A stretch of DNA of 64,000 bases from an uncultured Eggerthellaceae bacterium (GTDB taxonomy: Bacteria > Actinomycetota > Coriobacteriia > Coriobacteriales > Eggerthellaceae), in the NCBI GenBank assembly GCA_934668515.1, contig CAKUNS010000002.1:29259-93258 (forward strand), written 5' to 3'. This document shows positions 50,070-59,087 of this stretch, piece after piece. Numbering within the stretch: the first letter of the stretch is position 1; every line of letters starts with the position of its first letter. Both the position numbers and the translations under genes were made by a program. The notes beneath the pieces are model-generated. The model was not told the origin of the DNA and ran no database searches. It saw nothing but the letters and a program-made list of their open reading frames with translations.

Positions 50070-53000
50070 ATGAGCATCGGCCCCAAATTCGTGCGCACTA
50101 ACGCGCCCGACGATTCTGCTGCGCAGAACAAGACAGCGCAGAAATCCGAAACATTGAAGACGTCTTTGCGGCAGCGTGCGCTTGCCAGCTTCATGGCGGT
50201 TGTCATGGCGACGGCCATGACGCCGAGCTTGGCGTTTGCCGATTCCGGCGCGAGGGCTGCGGAAGGCGAGGCCGAGGCTTCGCATTCTGTTGCCAAGGTT
50301 GCTGCTGCTTCTGACGGCGAATCCGCTGCAGCCAAGGATGCTGTGGATGCGCCGAAGGCTGAGGCCAGCAGTGCGGACGCCGACAGCGCCGCCGCGCCTG
50401 TCGCTGCTGATGCTGGCGTCGTCGTCCAGCCTGTTGACGAAGGCTCGTCCGAGCAAGGTGTTCAGCTGGCTTCTGATGATGCTGATGCCAATAGCGCCGA
50501 TGCGGCTGCCTACGACGGTGAGGATGGCATCGCGCTTGCTTCCGACGTCTACATAGGGGACGTTTCGATTCAGAACGAGTCCGGGAAAAACGTTACCTCG
50601 GACTATGCTCCGGCAGTCAAGGTAGGCGACACCGTCAAGTTTGTCGCCACGTATTACGATGAATACGAGTGGGACGACGTCGAGCTTACCGACTCCGAGT
50701 ATGCCCAGCTCACTTATCAGTGGTATATCGGTCCGAGCAAAGCATCCGCTCATTCTGCCACCGGCTACTCCGCCGTCGAGGGGGCTAACTCCCGCGAGCT
50801 GGTTATCACGTCCGACATGGTTGGCAAATACGTTCTGTGTTACGTGACCTATGGCAAGCGGGGAACCAAAGACACCGACAGCTTGGCAAAGCCCGTCGAG
50901 GCGGGCGAGGTTATTCCTTCGAACCCCGACGCTGCGAAGCTTGCCGAGGTTGTCAAGAAGCTTTCCACCTGGAAGCCCGCTCCCAAGTTTGGCGCCGATT
51001 CCAATATCGTCGACATGCTTGCCGCCAAGCTTCAAGTGTTGGGCTATTCCGACGTCACGCCGTCTTTGAAGTCACTCTGGTCCGGAAGTTCCGACCCAGC
51101 TCATCAGGGCGGCATTGCCGACGATGGATCTATCGCTTACTTCTTCCTTTCTCCTGCTGACAAAACCGTTTCGTATGACTGGTCGATCCTTTGCCAATTC
51201 AAGCCCACGTACACGCTGACGCTGGGTGAAGAGTCGGTCGAGTTCACCCCCAGCTCGAACTCCATGTTGCCGTGGGACGACGCCAAGGTCGAAACATATC
51301 TTTCGAGTTTGCTTGATTCCGTCGAACTTACTGCGTCCGTGAAATCGGGCGTTGCGGAATCGTCCGTCAAGGAAGAGGTGCTCCCCAGTTTCCTTTACGT
51401 TGACGGCAAGAAGGTCGCGTCGCTCAAGTGGACTTCGTCCGATGAGTCTGTGGCGAAAGTCACTTCCAGCTACGATTCCGACTACAACACCGTTTACAAG
51501 GTTGCCTACACGCACGGCAACGGCGATGCCGACGTCCAGCTGAGCGCTTCGGCTCAGCTGCTTGTTCCTGGCTACGGAAATGCCCCCGGCGTATCCGCCA
51601 ATCGCGCATATGAAATGAAGGTTGCCTCCAAGTCGGCCGAGGACATCGCCGCCGAGAAGGCCGAGCTTGAGGCTGCGCTTGCCCAGATCGACGGCAAGAT
51701 CGTCGATTATGCCGACAAGAATAAAGCGGTTGACCTGTCGGCTGTCGAGTCTGATTTCGTTCTGCCCACCGCCAGGAAGCTCATCAAGGGCAATGTCAAG
51801 CTTTCGTATTCGTCGAGCGACGACTCCGTCCTGAAGATCAACGGCTACCGCGCCGTGGTCACTCGCGATATTGCCGGCGGAACCAATCAGGTGACCATCA
51901 CGGCAACCCTCACGCGCGACGGCGTCGTCGCAACTCGCGATATCGTTGTGAATATCAAGCCCATTGACGAGGCCGAGATCGATGCCGCCGGTGCCTTCAT
52001 GCAAAAGGTGAAGGACGGTTATGCCGCATCGCTTCTGGGAAACAACGCTTCCGTTGACAGCGTCAGCCAGGACCTGAACCCCTGGAGCACCGCTGTGCTT
52101 CAGGACGACGGCACGGTTTCATATTCGAAGAAGTACGAGGCGGGTGGTCTTCATACTGCCGACCTACCTGGTTACGACTCTATGGCCGGCACGAACTGGC
52201 GCACGTTCAAATCTGACAACAGTTCTGTTGTTGCCGATGAGACCCTGCGTGTCACTCAGCCTGTCGCCGATACGCTCGTTATGGTGCAGAGCTCTCTTAC
52301 GTACGAGAAGTACGCGGCTTTGGCCGAAGCTCATCCCGAGAACGCCAAGCTGCAGAGTTTGGTGAACCAGCCTGTTAGCGCGACGTATCGCATCGTTGGC
52401 ACGACCGATCATTCCGATCCGCAGATCTCGGTGAACTTCCAGCTGGTTGGTGTTGATGCCAAGGGCAACGACCAGGTTTGGTCGGACGGCGCCCAGGGCA
52501 TCGCCTTCGGTTCGACCGCCGATGCGCTTATTGAACGGGTGCTGAACGCGTGCGACCTCAAGCATACCTCCTCGACGAGCGAATACGGTTACTACCTTTC
52601 CGACATCACGTCTGCTGATGGCAGGACGCTTGGGTATGACGCGGCAACCGGGAAGTACTGGCAGCTGTTCGTGAACGGTAAGGCGTCTGAGGTTGGCGCC
52701 AGTAGCGTTACTCTGAACCCGGGCGACTCCATCGTTCTGTATTACTCTGCGTTCGGCGACACGCTTGACGACATCGGCAAAGCCACGTTCGTTTCGACGG
52801 TCAAAATCGTCGGCCCCGACACCTCTGGCAAGGACGTCGTTTGGGCCCCTGAAACCGAAGTGAAGATCGCCGCCGAAGAGGGTATGACCGCAGCGGCTCT
52901 TACCAAGAAGGTTCTTGAGCGCTATGGCATGACCTGTAACGACGGCATGTGGATCATTTCCGCTAAGGACGGCGGCAGGCTCCCGAACGGCGAAACAAGC

Positions 53001-53090
53001 CTGGGCAGCAAAAAGGTCGCCCCAGGCCAATTTCTATGGTGGGCTTTCTATATCAATGGAAAGCTAAGCACCGAGCTTGCCTCGACCTAG
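50070..53090 (+). CDS. Large surface protein, N-terminal part (Ig-like and DUF4430-like domains), ended by an in-frame TAG
   Basis: 1006 codons plus an amber stop. Signal peptide at about residues 35-56 (ASFMAVVMATAMTPSLAFA), Ala/Asp/Glu-rich spacer (~57-155), an Ig-like domain (~158-280; YQWYIGPSK), a helical part, a BIG2-like domain (~560-640; LSYSSSDDSVLKINGYRAVV) and two DUF4430-like domains (~783-897 and ~908-1024). The second is cut near its end: GQFLWWAFYINGKLSTELAST is followed by TAG (53088-53090), and the same frame continues with KVQPGDKISWYYAGEG, which is the missing final strand. The full frame would run to 54830. The gene starts directly behind the cobalamin riboswitch. DUF4430 resembles the cobalamin-contacting C-terminal domain of transcobalamin, so B12 capture is inferred. 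Confidence 0.85.
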   Translation: MSIGPKFVRTNAPDDSAAQNKTAQKSETLKTSLRQRALASFMAVVMATAMTPSLAFADSGARAAEGEAEASHSVAKVAAASDGESAAAKDAVDAPKAEASSADADSAAAPVAADAGVVVQPVDEGSSEQGVQLASDDADANSADAAAYDGEDGIALASDVYIGDVSIQNESGKNVTSDYAPAVKVGDTVKFVATYYDEYEWDDVELTDSEYAQLTYQWYIGPSKASAHSATGYSAVEGANSRELVITSDMVGKYVLCYVTYGKRGTKDTDSLAKPVEAGEVIPSNPDAAKLAEVVKKLSTWKPAPKFGADSNIVDMLAAKLQVLGYSDVTPSLKSLWSGSSDPAHQGGIADDGSIAYFFLSPADKTVSYDWSILCQFKPTYTLTLGEESVEFTPSSNSMLPWDDAKVETYLSSLLDSVELTASVKSGVAESSVKEEVLPSFLYVDGKKVASLKWTSSDESVAKVTSSYDSDYNTVYKVAYTHGNGDADVQLSASAQLLVPGYGNAPGVSANRAYEMKVASKSAEDIAAEKAELEAALAQIDGKIVDYADKNKAVDLSAVESDFVLPTARKLIKGNVKLSYSSSDDSVLKINGYRAVVTRDIAGGTNQVTITATLTRDGVVATRDIVVNIKPIDEAEIDAAGAFMQKVKDGYAASLLGNNASVDSVSQDLNPWSTAVLQDDGTVSYSKKYEAGGLHTADLPGYDSMAGTNWRTFKSDNSSVVADETLRVTQPVADTLVMVQSSLTYEKYAALAEAHPENAKLQSLVNQPVSATYRIVGTTDHSDPQISVNFQLVGVDAKGNDQVWSDGAQGIAFGSTADALIERVLNACDLKHTSSTSEYGYYLSDITSADGRTLGYDAATGKYWQLFVNGKASEVGASSVTLNPGDSIVLYYSAFGDTLDDIGKATFVSTVKIVGPDTSGKDVVWAPETEVKIAAEEGMTAAALTKKVLERYGMTCNDGMWIISAKDGGRLPNGETSLGSKKVAPGQFLWWAFYINGKLSTELAST

Positions 53091-54830
53091 AAGGTTCAGC
53101 CTGGCGACAAGATTTCGTGGTACTACGCGGGTGAGGGTGCCGAGCTTCCCAAGGCCGATGTGGAGACCAACCCCAAGGCCGATCATCCCTCCGTTGACGT
53201 GCAGTTCAACGGCTTTGTCAATGGCGGCACCGGAGCAATCACCAGCGGCAACACGCCTGTGACCAAGGCTGACGCCGCATGGAGCAGCAGCTTGCTTACC
53301 GATAAGGAGCGCGAGCTTGGCGCATCTTCTTCGGCCTCCACGCCGCTTGTCGTCGACGGCAAGTTGTATGTTGTCTCCTCTTCGTCCTATTTCGATCCGA
53401 CCACTCAGGTGTACACCTCGAGCCTTGCTCGCCTTCAGCTGATCGACCCGGCAACGGGTGCGGTTGCTAAGCAGATCACGCTTGGCTCGACGATGGATTC
53501 CACTTGCCGGCCGATTTACGCTGACGGCATCATTGTCATTCCCTTGACGGGCGGTTATCTGCAGGCCGTTTCAGCAACCACCCTTGAAACTCTTTGGGTG
53601 AGTGACGCGTTTGCGAATCAAAATGTGTCCACGTTGATGGTTTCCGATGGCTACGTGTACTTGGCGACCGTCGATTCGTTCGATAAGAGCTGGTCTGCTT
53701 CGGCCGGCACGCTGCGCCGTGTGAACCTGCTTACGGGTGCCGTTGCTGGCTCGTTCACCAACAGCGACGCGGGCTATTATTGGGCCGGCGGCGTGATGGC
53801 GGGCGACTATTATGTTGTCGCTGATGACATGGGCGGCGTGTCGGTGTTCTCGGCTGATCTGTCGAGCAAGGTTTCTTCCCTGGATGCGTCTTCGGCCGGG
53901 TTCCGCAGCACGCTTGTTGTTGACGGCGACAACATCTATGCCGTTTCGAAGGACGGCGTCTTGCATCGATTCGCCGTTGACGTGGCGGGCAATCTGTCCG
54001 AGACGGGCAAAGTCCAGTTCGCGGGCTATTCCACGTCCACGCCCACCATCAGCGGTGGTTATGCATTTGTTGGTGGCTCCGACGATTACAAGGGTGTGCT
54101 TGCATGCATCAAGCTGTCCGATCTCAGCGTGACCAAGGTCACCAAGGCCGATGGCGAGCTGCTTCCGTTCGAAAGCAAGAGCACGCCGCTTGTTTCGACG
54201 CGCAATGGAAAGACGTACGTGTATTTCACGCTGAACGGCGCCCAGGGCGATTGGCCCAACTACACGTCGGGCGGCGGTGTGTACGCGTACTGCTTGGGCG
54301 ACGAGCAGGCGAAGCTGATCTTCGCTCCGGGTGTTGGTTTCGCGCAGTACTGTATGGCCTCGATCGTTTCCGATGGTGCGGGCAACTTGTATTACACGAA
54401 CGACTCGGGCTACTTGTTCAAGATCGCGGCGCAGGAAGGCGAGGCTATCGGGCCCGTCACGCCGGCGGATCCGAAGCCCGTGCCAGGTGGACAGCCTAGC
54501 GGCGGCAACGGCGGGGCGTCTGGCAATGACGGTGACAACAACGGTTCGCAGCTTGGCGGTTACGTCGCACCTGCGGCAACTCCGATCGACGATGCCGATG
54601 CTGACAAGGCAGATGCCGCTAAGGCGGAAGAATCTGACGACGCGGCGACTACCCGATCTGCCGCTGATGGCGAAGAGGACATCATGCTGATCTCGATGGA
54701 CGATGGTGCTGACCAGCCCGTCAAGGGCGGAACGCCTCTGCCGTTCGTTCTACTTAGTGTCGGCGGCCTTGGTCTTGCTGGTGCTGCTGCCTGGATGATC
54801 GGCGCCAGGCGTCGCAATTTCGGAAGGTAA
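53091..54830 (+). pseudogene. Same surface protein, C-terminal part (beta-propeller and membrane anchor) beyond the in-frame TAG
   Basis: Open in the same frame as the preceding part with no other stop; the first in-frame ATG-like start is GTG 53160 with no good RBS. Content: the last strand of the second DUF4430-like domain, a PQQ/WD-like beta-propeller (VVDGKLYVVSSSSYF, YADGIIVIPLTGGYLQAVS, VSDGYVYLATVD, VVDGDNIYAVSKDG, SDGAGNLYYTNDSG), a Gly/Asn/Pro-rich then acidic stalk, and a C-terminal membrane helix (PLPFVLLSVGGLGLAGAAAWMI) with basic tail ARRRNFGR. No canonical LPXTG is seen. If the amber is a real mutation, this part is not made and the protein loses its anchor. Readthrough or a sequencing error are the alternatives. 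Confidence 0.75.
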
Positions 54831-54839
54831 GGTTGCGAA

Positions 54840-55667
54840 GTGACCGACAACGACGTCGAAAACAAGTTCAGCCATAGTGAGTCCGAACCGCCTCGCGATT
54901 CGGCTCGCGCGGCCGCTCTGACGGTGGGAGGCCCCTCCGTCCTTGACGAAGGTTCCCAACAGTCGATCCCCACGCGCACGCGCGTGGGGATCGCGGCGCT
55001 TGTGCTGGCTTCCGTCTTGCTTATCGCCGTCGGCGTTTTCTTGATGTTCGGCGGCGCGTCTGGCGGTGCCAGCTTGTCTGCTGGATCCTCCTCCGCTGTC
55101 GCTTCGGCATCCGCAGACGATGGTGGCAGCGCGGCCGAATCGGGTTCGTTCGCATCCTCCGAGGGAGACTCCTCGGCATCCGCTGACAGTAAAACCGTTG
55201 CCGCCAACGACGGATCCGCTTCCTCTACAACCGACTCTGCTTCGCGTGACGAGGGGTCGTCGACAACCGGTGGCAGCACCCCGTCTTCGTCGGGGCAGGA
55301 CGCCTCGCCTGCACCTTCTCCCGAGCCGGTCGAGCAGCCAAGCCAGACGCCGTCCAACCGCATCGCTGTTTCGGTTTCTGTCAGCAGCTCCGCCGTGGGC
55401 GGATCTGTTTCGGGCGGCGGTTCTTTCACTTTCAACCAAGGCGCCACGGCTTATGACGCGCTTTGCGCTTGCGGGCTGTCGGTGAACGCGCGCGGCAGCC
55501 AGTACGGCCTGTACGTAAGCTCCATCGGCGGTTTGGCCGAGAAAGAGCACGGCGGCAAAAGCGGGTGGGTGTACTCCGTGAATGGGGTTTCGCCTATGAC
55601 GTCGTGCGCCAATTACGTTCTTTCTGACGGCGATGTGGTTAGCTGGTTCTATGTCACGGGCAACTAA
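54840..55667 (+). CDS. Membrane-tethered DUF4430-domain protein
   Basis: A 275-residue protein. An N-terminal cytosolic stretch (1-45) precedes one membrane helix (~50-70), a ~100-residue Ser/Ala/Asp-rich linker that likely spans the cell wall, and a C-terminal DUF4430 domain (~170-275) with FNQGATAYDALCACGL, GGKSGWVYSVNGVSPMTSC and LSDGDVVSWFYV. The last strand is the same type that is cut off in the preceding protein. GTG 54840 is the start, after GGAAGGTAAGG, 9 bases past the upstream stop. By homology of DUF4430 to the transcobalamin/intrinsic-factor C-terminal domain, it may bind cobalamin and pass it to the ECF transporter encoded next. Binding is inferred. Confidence 0.82.
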   Translation: MTDNDVENKFSHSESEPPRDSARAAALTVGGPSVLDEGSQQSIPTRTRVGIAALVLASVLLIAVGVFLMFGGASGGASLSAGSSSAVASASADDGGSAAESGSFASSEGDSSASADSKTVAANDGSASSTTDSASRDEGSSTTGGSTPSSSGQDASPAPSPEPVEQPSQTPSNRIAVSVSVSSSAVGGSVSGGGSFTFNQGATAYDALCACGLSVNARGSQYGLYVSSIGGLAEKEHGGKSGWVYSVNGVSPMTSCANYVLSDGDVVSWFYVTGN

Positions 55668-55712
55668 GCTGCCATCGTCGTACAGCTGATGCCGATTTGA
55701 CGCCATATAGAA

Positions 55713-56579
55713 ATGCAGAGTGTTTTCCATACATATCACCCCGCTGTGGCATTCCTGTTCCTTGCCTGCGCGCTTGGCTTGTCTATGTGCTGCATGCACC
55801 CCGTGTATGCAGCGCTTTCCCTTGCCGGTGCGCTTGCGTGCTCGTGCGTGTGCCGCGGTGGACGCGCCACGTTGCTGTCGCTTCGGTGGGTTGTGCCCTT
55901 GTGCTTGATCGTGGCTGCGGCCAACCCGCTGTTCGTCGCGTCGGGTTCCACCGAGCTGTTCCGCGTGGGTTTGCGCGCCGTTTATCTTGAAGCGCTTATC
56001 TACGGCTTGTGCTCGGGCGCGGTGTTCGCGTCGGTGTTCCTGTGGTTCGCTTCGTATTCGGCCTGCATGGATTCCGAAAGCTCACTTGCCTTGTTCGGCA
56101 ACGTCTTACCCGTCGTGACGCTTATGGTCTCGCAGGTGCTGCGCCTCGTTCCCCAATTCGTTTCGCGGGGGAAGTCCGTCGCCTGCGTTCAAGATGCCGT
56201 GAGTGCTGCGGCTCCCAGTGGCAAGCGCGACGCGGCGCGTGGGCGCATGCGCATCGTCAGCGTTTTGATGGGGTGGGGAATGGAGGATGCCCTTGAGCGC
56301 AGCGACGCCATGCGGGCGCGCGGTTACGAATGCGGGGCGAAGCGCACAACATATAAGCGGTTGCGTGTTCATGTGCGCGATGCCGTCGCTGTGGGATTCG
56401 TTTTGGTGCTGGCGGCGGCTAGCGCCGTTACCGCATGGGCGGTTTGCTCGCGCTATTCGTTTTATCCCGTGGCCGATCCGGTTGCGTTTTGGTGGGGGTA
56501 TATCCCGTATGCCCTGTTCATGATGGTGCCCGTGGTTCTGTGGGTGATGGATTGGTGGCAATGGAGGTCGTGCGAATGA
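55713..56579 (+). CDS. ECF transporter transmembrane component EcfT
   Basis: A 288-residue membrane scaffold joining the S component to the ATPases in an energy-coupling-factor vitamin importer. Several hydrophobic helices are visible (~15-32, 60-77, 90-115, 130-150, 230-250, 262-282). The coupling region contains GWGMEDALERSDAMRARGYE (near 188-207), including the ARG-type coupling-helix motif that docks into the ATPases. The start is ATG 55713. Its stop overlaps the EcfA start (ATGATG/TGA). It is the first gene of the transporter part of the riboswitch locus, 45 bases after the DUF4430 gene. Confidence 0.9.
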   Translation: MQSVFHTYHPAVAFLFLACALGLSMCCMHPVYAALSLAGALACSCVCRGGRATLLSLRWVVPLCLIVAAANPLFVASGSTELFRVGLRAVYLEALIYGLCSGAVFASVFLWFASYSACMDSESSLALFGNVLPVVTLMVSQVLRLVPQFVSRGKSVACVQDAVSAAAPSGKRDAARGRMRIVSVLMGWGMEDALERSDAMRARGYECGAKRTTYKRLRVHVRDAVAVGFVLVLAAASAVTAWAVCSRYSFYPVADPVAFWWGYIPYALFMMVPVVLWVMDWWQWRSCE

Positions 56580-58189
56580 TGACGGGAGAAAAGGTCGCTG
56601 GCACCGTTGCCCCTGCGGTGGTTGTTCAGGATTTCGGGTTTCAGTATCCCAGGCAGGGTTCGGCCGATGCGCGCGAGGCAGTGCGTGGCGTTTCCTTTCA
56701 GGTTGAGCAGGGGGCGTTTTGCGTGATGACCGGCTCAACCGGTTCGGGCAAGACCACGCTTCTGCGCTGCATGAAGCCCGAGCTTGCTCCGGTGGGTACG
56801 CGAACCGGTTCGTTAAGCGTGCTTGGGTATGAGCTTTTCGGGGCGAGCGGGGACGGTGCGCACGGCATGGGCGCGGGTGCCGCCGCCGAGCGCGCTGCTG
56901 GTGGCGACCTGCCCGTCATGTCGCCGCTCGAGTCGGCGCAGTCTATCGCCTTCGTGATGCAGGATCCGTCGGCGCAGATCGTGTGCGACACGGTTTGGCA
57001 CGAGCTTGCTTTCGGGCTTGAGAACATCGGCATGCCGCAGGACCAGATGCGTCGTCGTGTGGCCGAGGTCGCTCATTTCTTCGGGATCGAGCCTTGGATT
57101 CGCTCTTCGACGGAATCGCTTTCGGGCGGTCAAAAGCAGCTGGTGAATCTTGCTGCCGTTCTGGCGCTTCGTCCGCGCTTGCTCCTTCTTGACGAGCCAA
57201 CGGCGCAGCTTGACCCCAACGCCGTCAAGCAGTTCGTTTTCCTTTTGTCCCGTGTGAACCGCGAGCTGGGCATCACCGTGGTCATGGCGACGCATTCGCC
57301 CGAAGACGTCGAAGCTCATGCAACCCAGTTCGTTCGCCTTGACAACGCGGTTGCCGCCGCGCCGCGCGAGCAGGCGGCGCGCGTTCTGGCCCCACGTCGT
57401 GCTGATCGAGCGGCCAGGCTTGCGGGTGGCGAAACAGCCATCGGCGTGCGCGGCCTGCATTACCGGTTCGAGAGAAAGTTGCCGTGGGTTCCGCGCGGTG
57501 TCGATCTTGATATCGTACAGGGCAGCGTTCATGCCATCGTGGGCGGCAACGGGTGCGGCAAGACCACGTTGCTGCGCTGCATCGCGGGGGTGCTCAAGCC
57601 GCAGCGCGGTAACATGAAGAACAGGCTGGCAGGTTCGCAGGCTCTACTCCCGCAGGATCCCAAGGCACTTCTGGTGTGCGACAGCGTGATGGAAGAGCTG
57701 ATGGAGTGGTCGGGCCGCTGCGGCTACGATCATGCCCAAGCGGTGGAAGCTGCGCATCGGTTTGGGCTTGACGAGCTTCTTGATTCGCATCCGTATGACC
57801 TGTCAGGCGGTCAGCAGCAGAAGCTTGCCTTGGCGAAACTGTTACTTGCGAAACCGCGCTTGCTGCTGCTTGACGAGCCAACCAAGGGCCTTGACCCGTA
57901 TTCCAGCGCGGGGCTGTCCCGTATCGTTCGTGATTTGGCGGACCAGGGGACGACGATCGTCTTGGTGACGCACGACCTTGATTTCGCGTTCGTAGTTGCC
58001 GACCAGATCTCGATGCTCTTCGACGGTGAAGTTGCTTGCAGCGAACCAGCCGAGGAGTTCCTGGCGAACAACTTGGTGTATTGCCCCAATGCGAAAAGCC
58101 ACTTGTTCGGCGCGATTGCTGCTGAAGCGGTGGACGCTGGCGGCGACGGTGGGGCCGTCACCGCTGCGAAGGACATACTTCATGAATAG
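56576..58189 (+). CDS. ECF transporter ATPase, fused EcfA1-EcfA2
   Basis: A 537-residue tandem ABC ATPase. Domain 1 (~15-260): Walker A GSTGSGKTT (near 53-61), Q-loop FVMQDPSAQ, signature LSGGQKQ, Walker B LLLLDEPTAQLD, H-loop ATHSPED. Domain 2 (~285-520): Walker A GGNGCGKTT (near 323-331), signature LSGGQQQ, Walker B LLLLDEPTKGLD, H-loop VTHDLDF. Both sites look intact. I start at ATG 56576, which has GGAGG eight bases upstream and overlaps the EcfT stop; ATG 56561 is an alternative. The open frame back to 56435 is within ecfT and is not used. The end overlaps the S component by 8 bases. Confidence 0.93.
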   Translation: MMTGEKVAGTVAPAVVVQDFGFQYPRQGSADAREAVRGVSFQVEQGAFCVMTGSTGSGKTTLLRCMKPELAPVGTRTGSLSVLGYELFGASGDGAHGMGAGAAAERAAGGDLPVMSPLESAQSIAFVMQDPSAQIVCDTVWHELAFGLENIGMPQDQMRRRVAEVAHFFGIEPWIRSSTESLSGGQKQLVNLAAVLALRPRLLLLDEPTAQLDPNAVKQFVFLLSRVNRELGITVVMATHSPEDVEAHATQFVRLDNAVAAAPREQAARVLAPRRADRAARLAGGETAIGVRGLHYRFERKLPWVPRGVDLDIVQGSVHAIVGGNGCGKTTLLRCIAGVLKPQRGNMKNRLAGSQALLPQDPKALLVCDSVMEELMEWSGRCGYDHAQAVEAAHRFGLDELLDSHPYDLSGGQQQKLALAKLLLAKPRLLLLDEPTKGLDPYSSAGLSRIVRDLADQGTTIVLVTHDLDFAFVVADQISMLFDGEVACSEPAEEFLANNLVYCPNAKSHLFGAIAAEAVDAGGDGGAVTAAKDILHE

Positions 58190-58895
58190 GTTCGCTCGCG
58201 TGGCCGTCGAGGCGGTTGCTTTGGTGGCAACCCCGGTGGTGCTGGTGGCATGCGCGGTTGCCAACGTCGAGCAGACGGCGGCGCTGTCGTTTGTCGTGGT
58301 GCTTGCTTCGATTGGCGTTTTCTTTGCAACATACGAGGCCTCGCGCCCGCGCTTGCGCGACATCATGCCCACGGTGGTGTTGGCGGCTTTGGCTGCGGCG
58401 GGCCGCATCTTGTTCGCTCCTATTCCCGACTTCAAGCCCGTTAGCGCAATTGCGATCATCGCGGGCGTCGTCTTCGGGCGCCGAAGCGGGTTCATGGTTG
58501 GTGCACTGGCGGCGCTTGCGTCTAACTTTTTCTTCGGCCAGGGCCCCTGGACGCCGTGGCAGATGTACGCCTGGGGCCTTGTGGGTTACGGCGCCGGCCT
58601 TCTTGCAAGTGCGGGCGCGGGCGACAAGCGTCTGGTGGATGCGCATCCTTCGGTGGTATACGTCTATGGATTCGTGGCCTGCTTGGGATACGGCATCATA
58701 TTGAATGCATGGAGCATTTTGGCGTTCTTCCATGCGCAGGCAAGCGGCTGGGCGGGCGTTCTTGCGGTGTATGCCGCGGCGCTGCCGTTCGACATCACGC
58801 ATGGCGTGGCTACGGTTGCATTCCTTTTGGTGTTGTATGCCCCGTGGGTGAAGAAGCTTCGCCGTGTGCGTGTGAAGTTCGGTTTGGCGGGGTAG
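58182..58895 (+). CDS. ECF transporter S component (probable cobalamin/corrinoid type)
   Basis: A 237-residue membrane protein with six predicted helices. It contains the S-component hallmark AGVVFGRRSGFMVGALAALASNFFFGQGPWTPWQMYAWGLVGYGAG (quoted here by its parts FGRRSGFMVG and FGQGPWTPWQM), an N-terminal helix region with an Arg pair, and SAAIIAG-type small-residue faces for EcfT contact. Similar 'GQGPWTPWQM' S components occur next to B12 riboswitches and DUF4430 proteins, and CbrT is the known cobalamin S component. The cobalamin assignment rests mainly on the riboswitch and neighbours. The start overlaps the ecfA end (ATGAATAG). Confidence 0.82.
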   Translation: MNRFARVAVEAVALVATPVVLVACAVANVEQTAALSFVVVLASIGVFFATYEASRPRLRDIMPTVVLAALAAAGRILFAPIPDFKPVSAIAIIAGVVFGRRSGFMVGALAALASNFFFGQGPWTPWQMYAWGLVGYGAGLLASAGAGDKRLVDAHPSVVYVYGFVACLGYGIILNAWSILAFFHAQASGWAGVLAVYAAALPFDITHGVATVAFLLVLYAPWVKKLRRVRVKFGLAG

Positions 58896-59000
58896 TAGGG
58901 TTGCCTTCGCGTTTGCTTGACCTTCACGCCTCTATCTCGTCGTGTCTCCCAACTTCATGAGCCGTGTGTGGCAATTACACGCTTCGTTGCGCCGCCGACT

Positions 59001-59029
59001 GTTTACGAACTGAAACCGTGGCTATAATG
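59001..59029 (+). promoter_or_regulatory. Promoter upstream of the amino-acid permease gene
   Basis: A perfect -10 TATAAT (59024-59029) with a weak -35-like TGTTTA (59001-59006) at 17 bases. It lies 59 bases before ATG 59088 and shows that the permease has transcription independent of the ECF operon. Confidence 0.65.
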
Positions 59030-59087
59030 AAAGTTCCTGCGTTCATTGCGGGTTTTCGTTGTTGTCGACCTATTTAGACGGGTTTCT

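Noticed and set aside
53088..53090. Amber codon as pyrrolysine
   Set aside because: No pyl genes or suppressor tRNA are in the window, and the context suggests a Gln codon mutation. Kept only as something to check.
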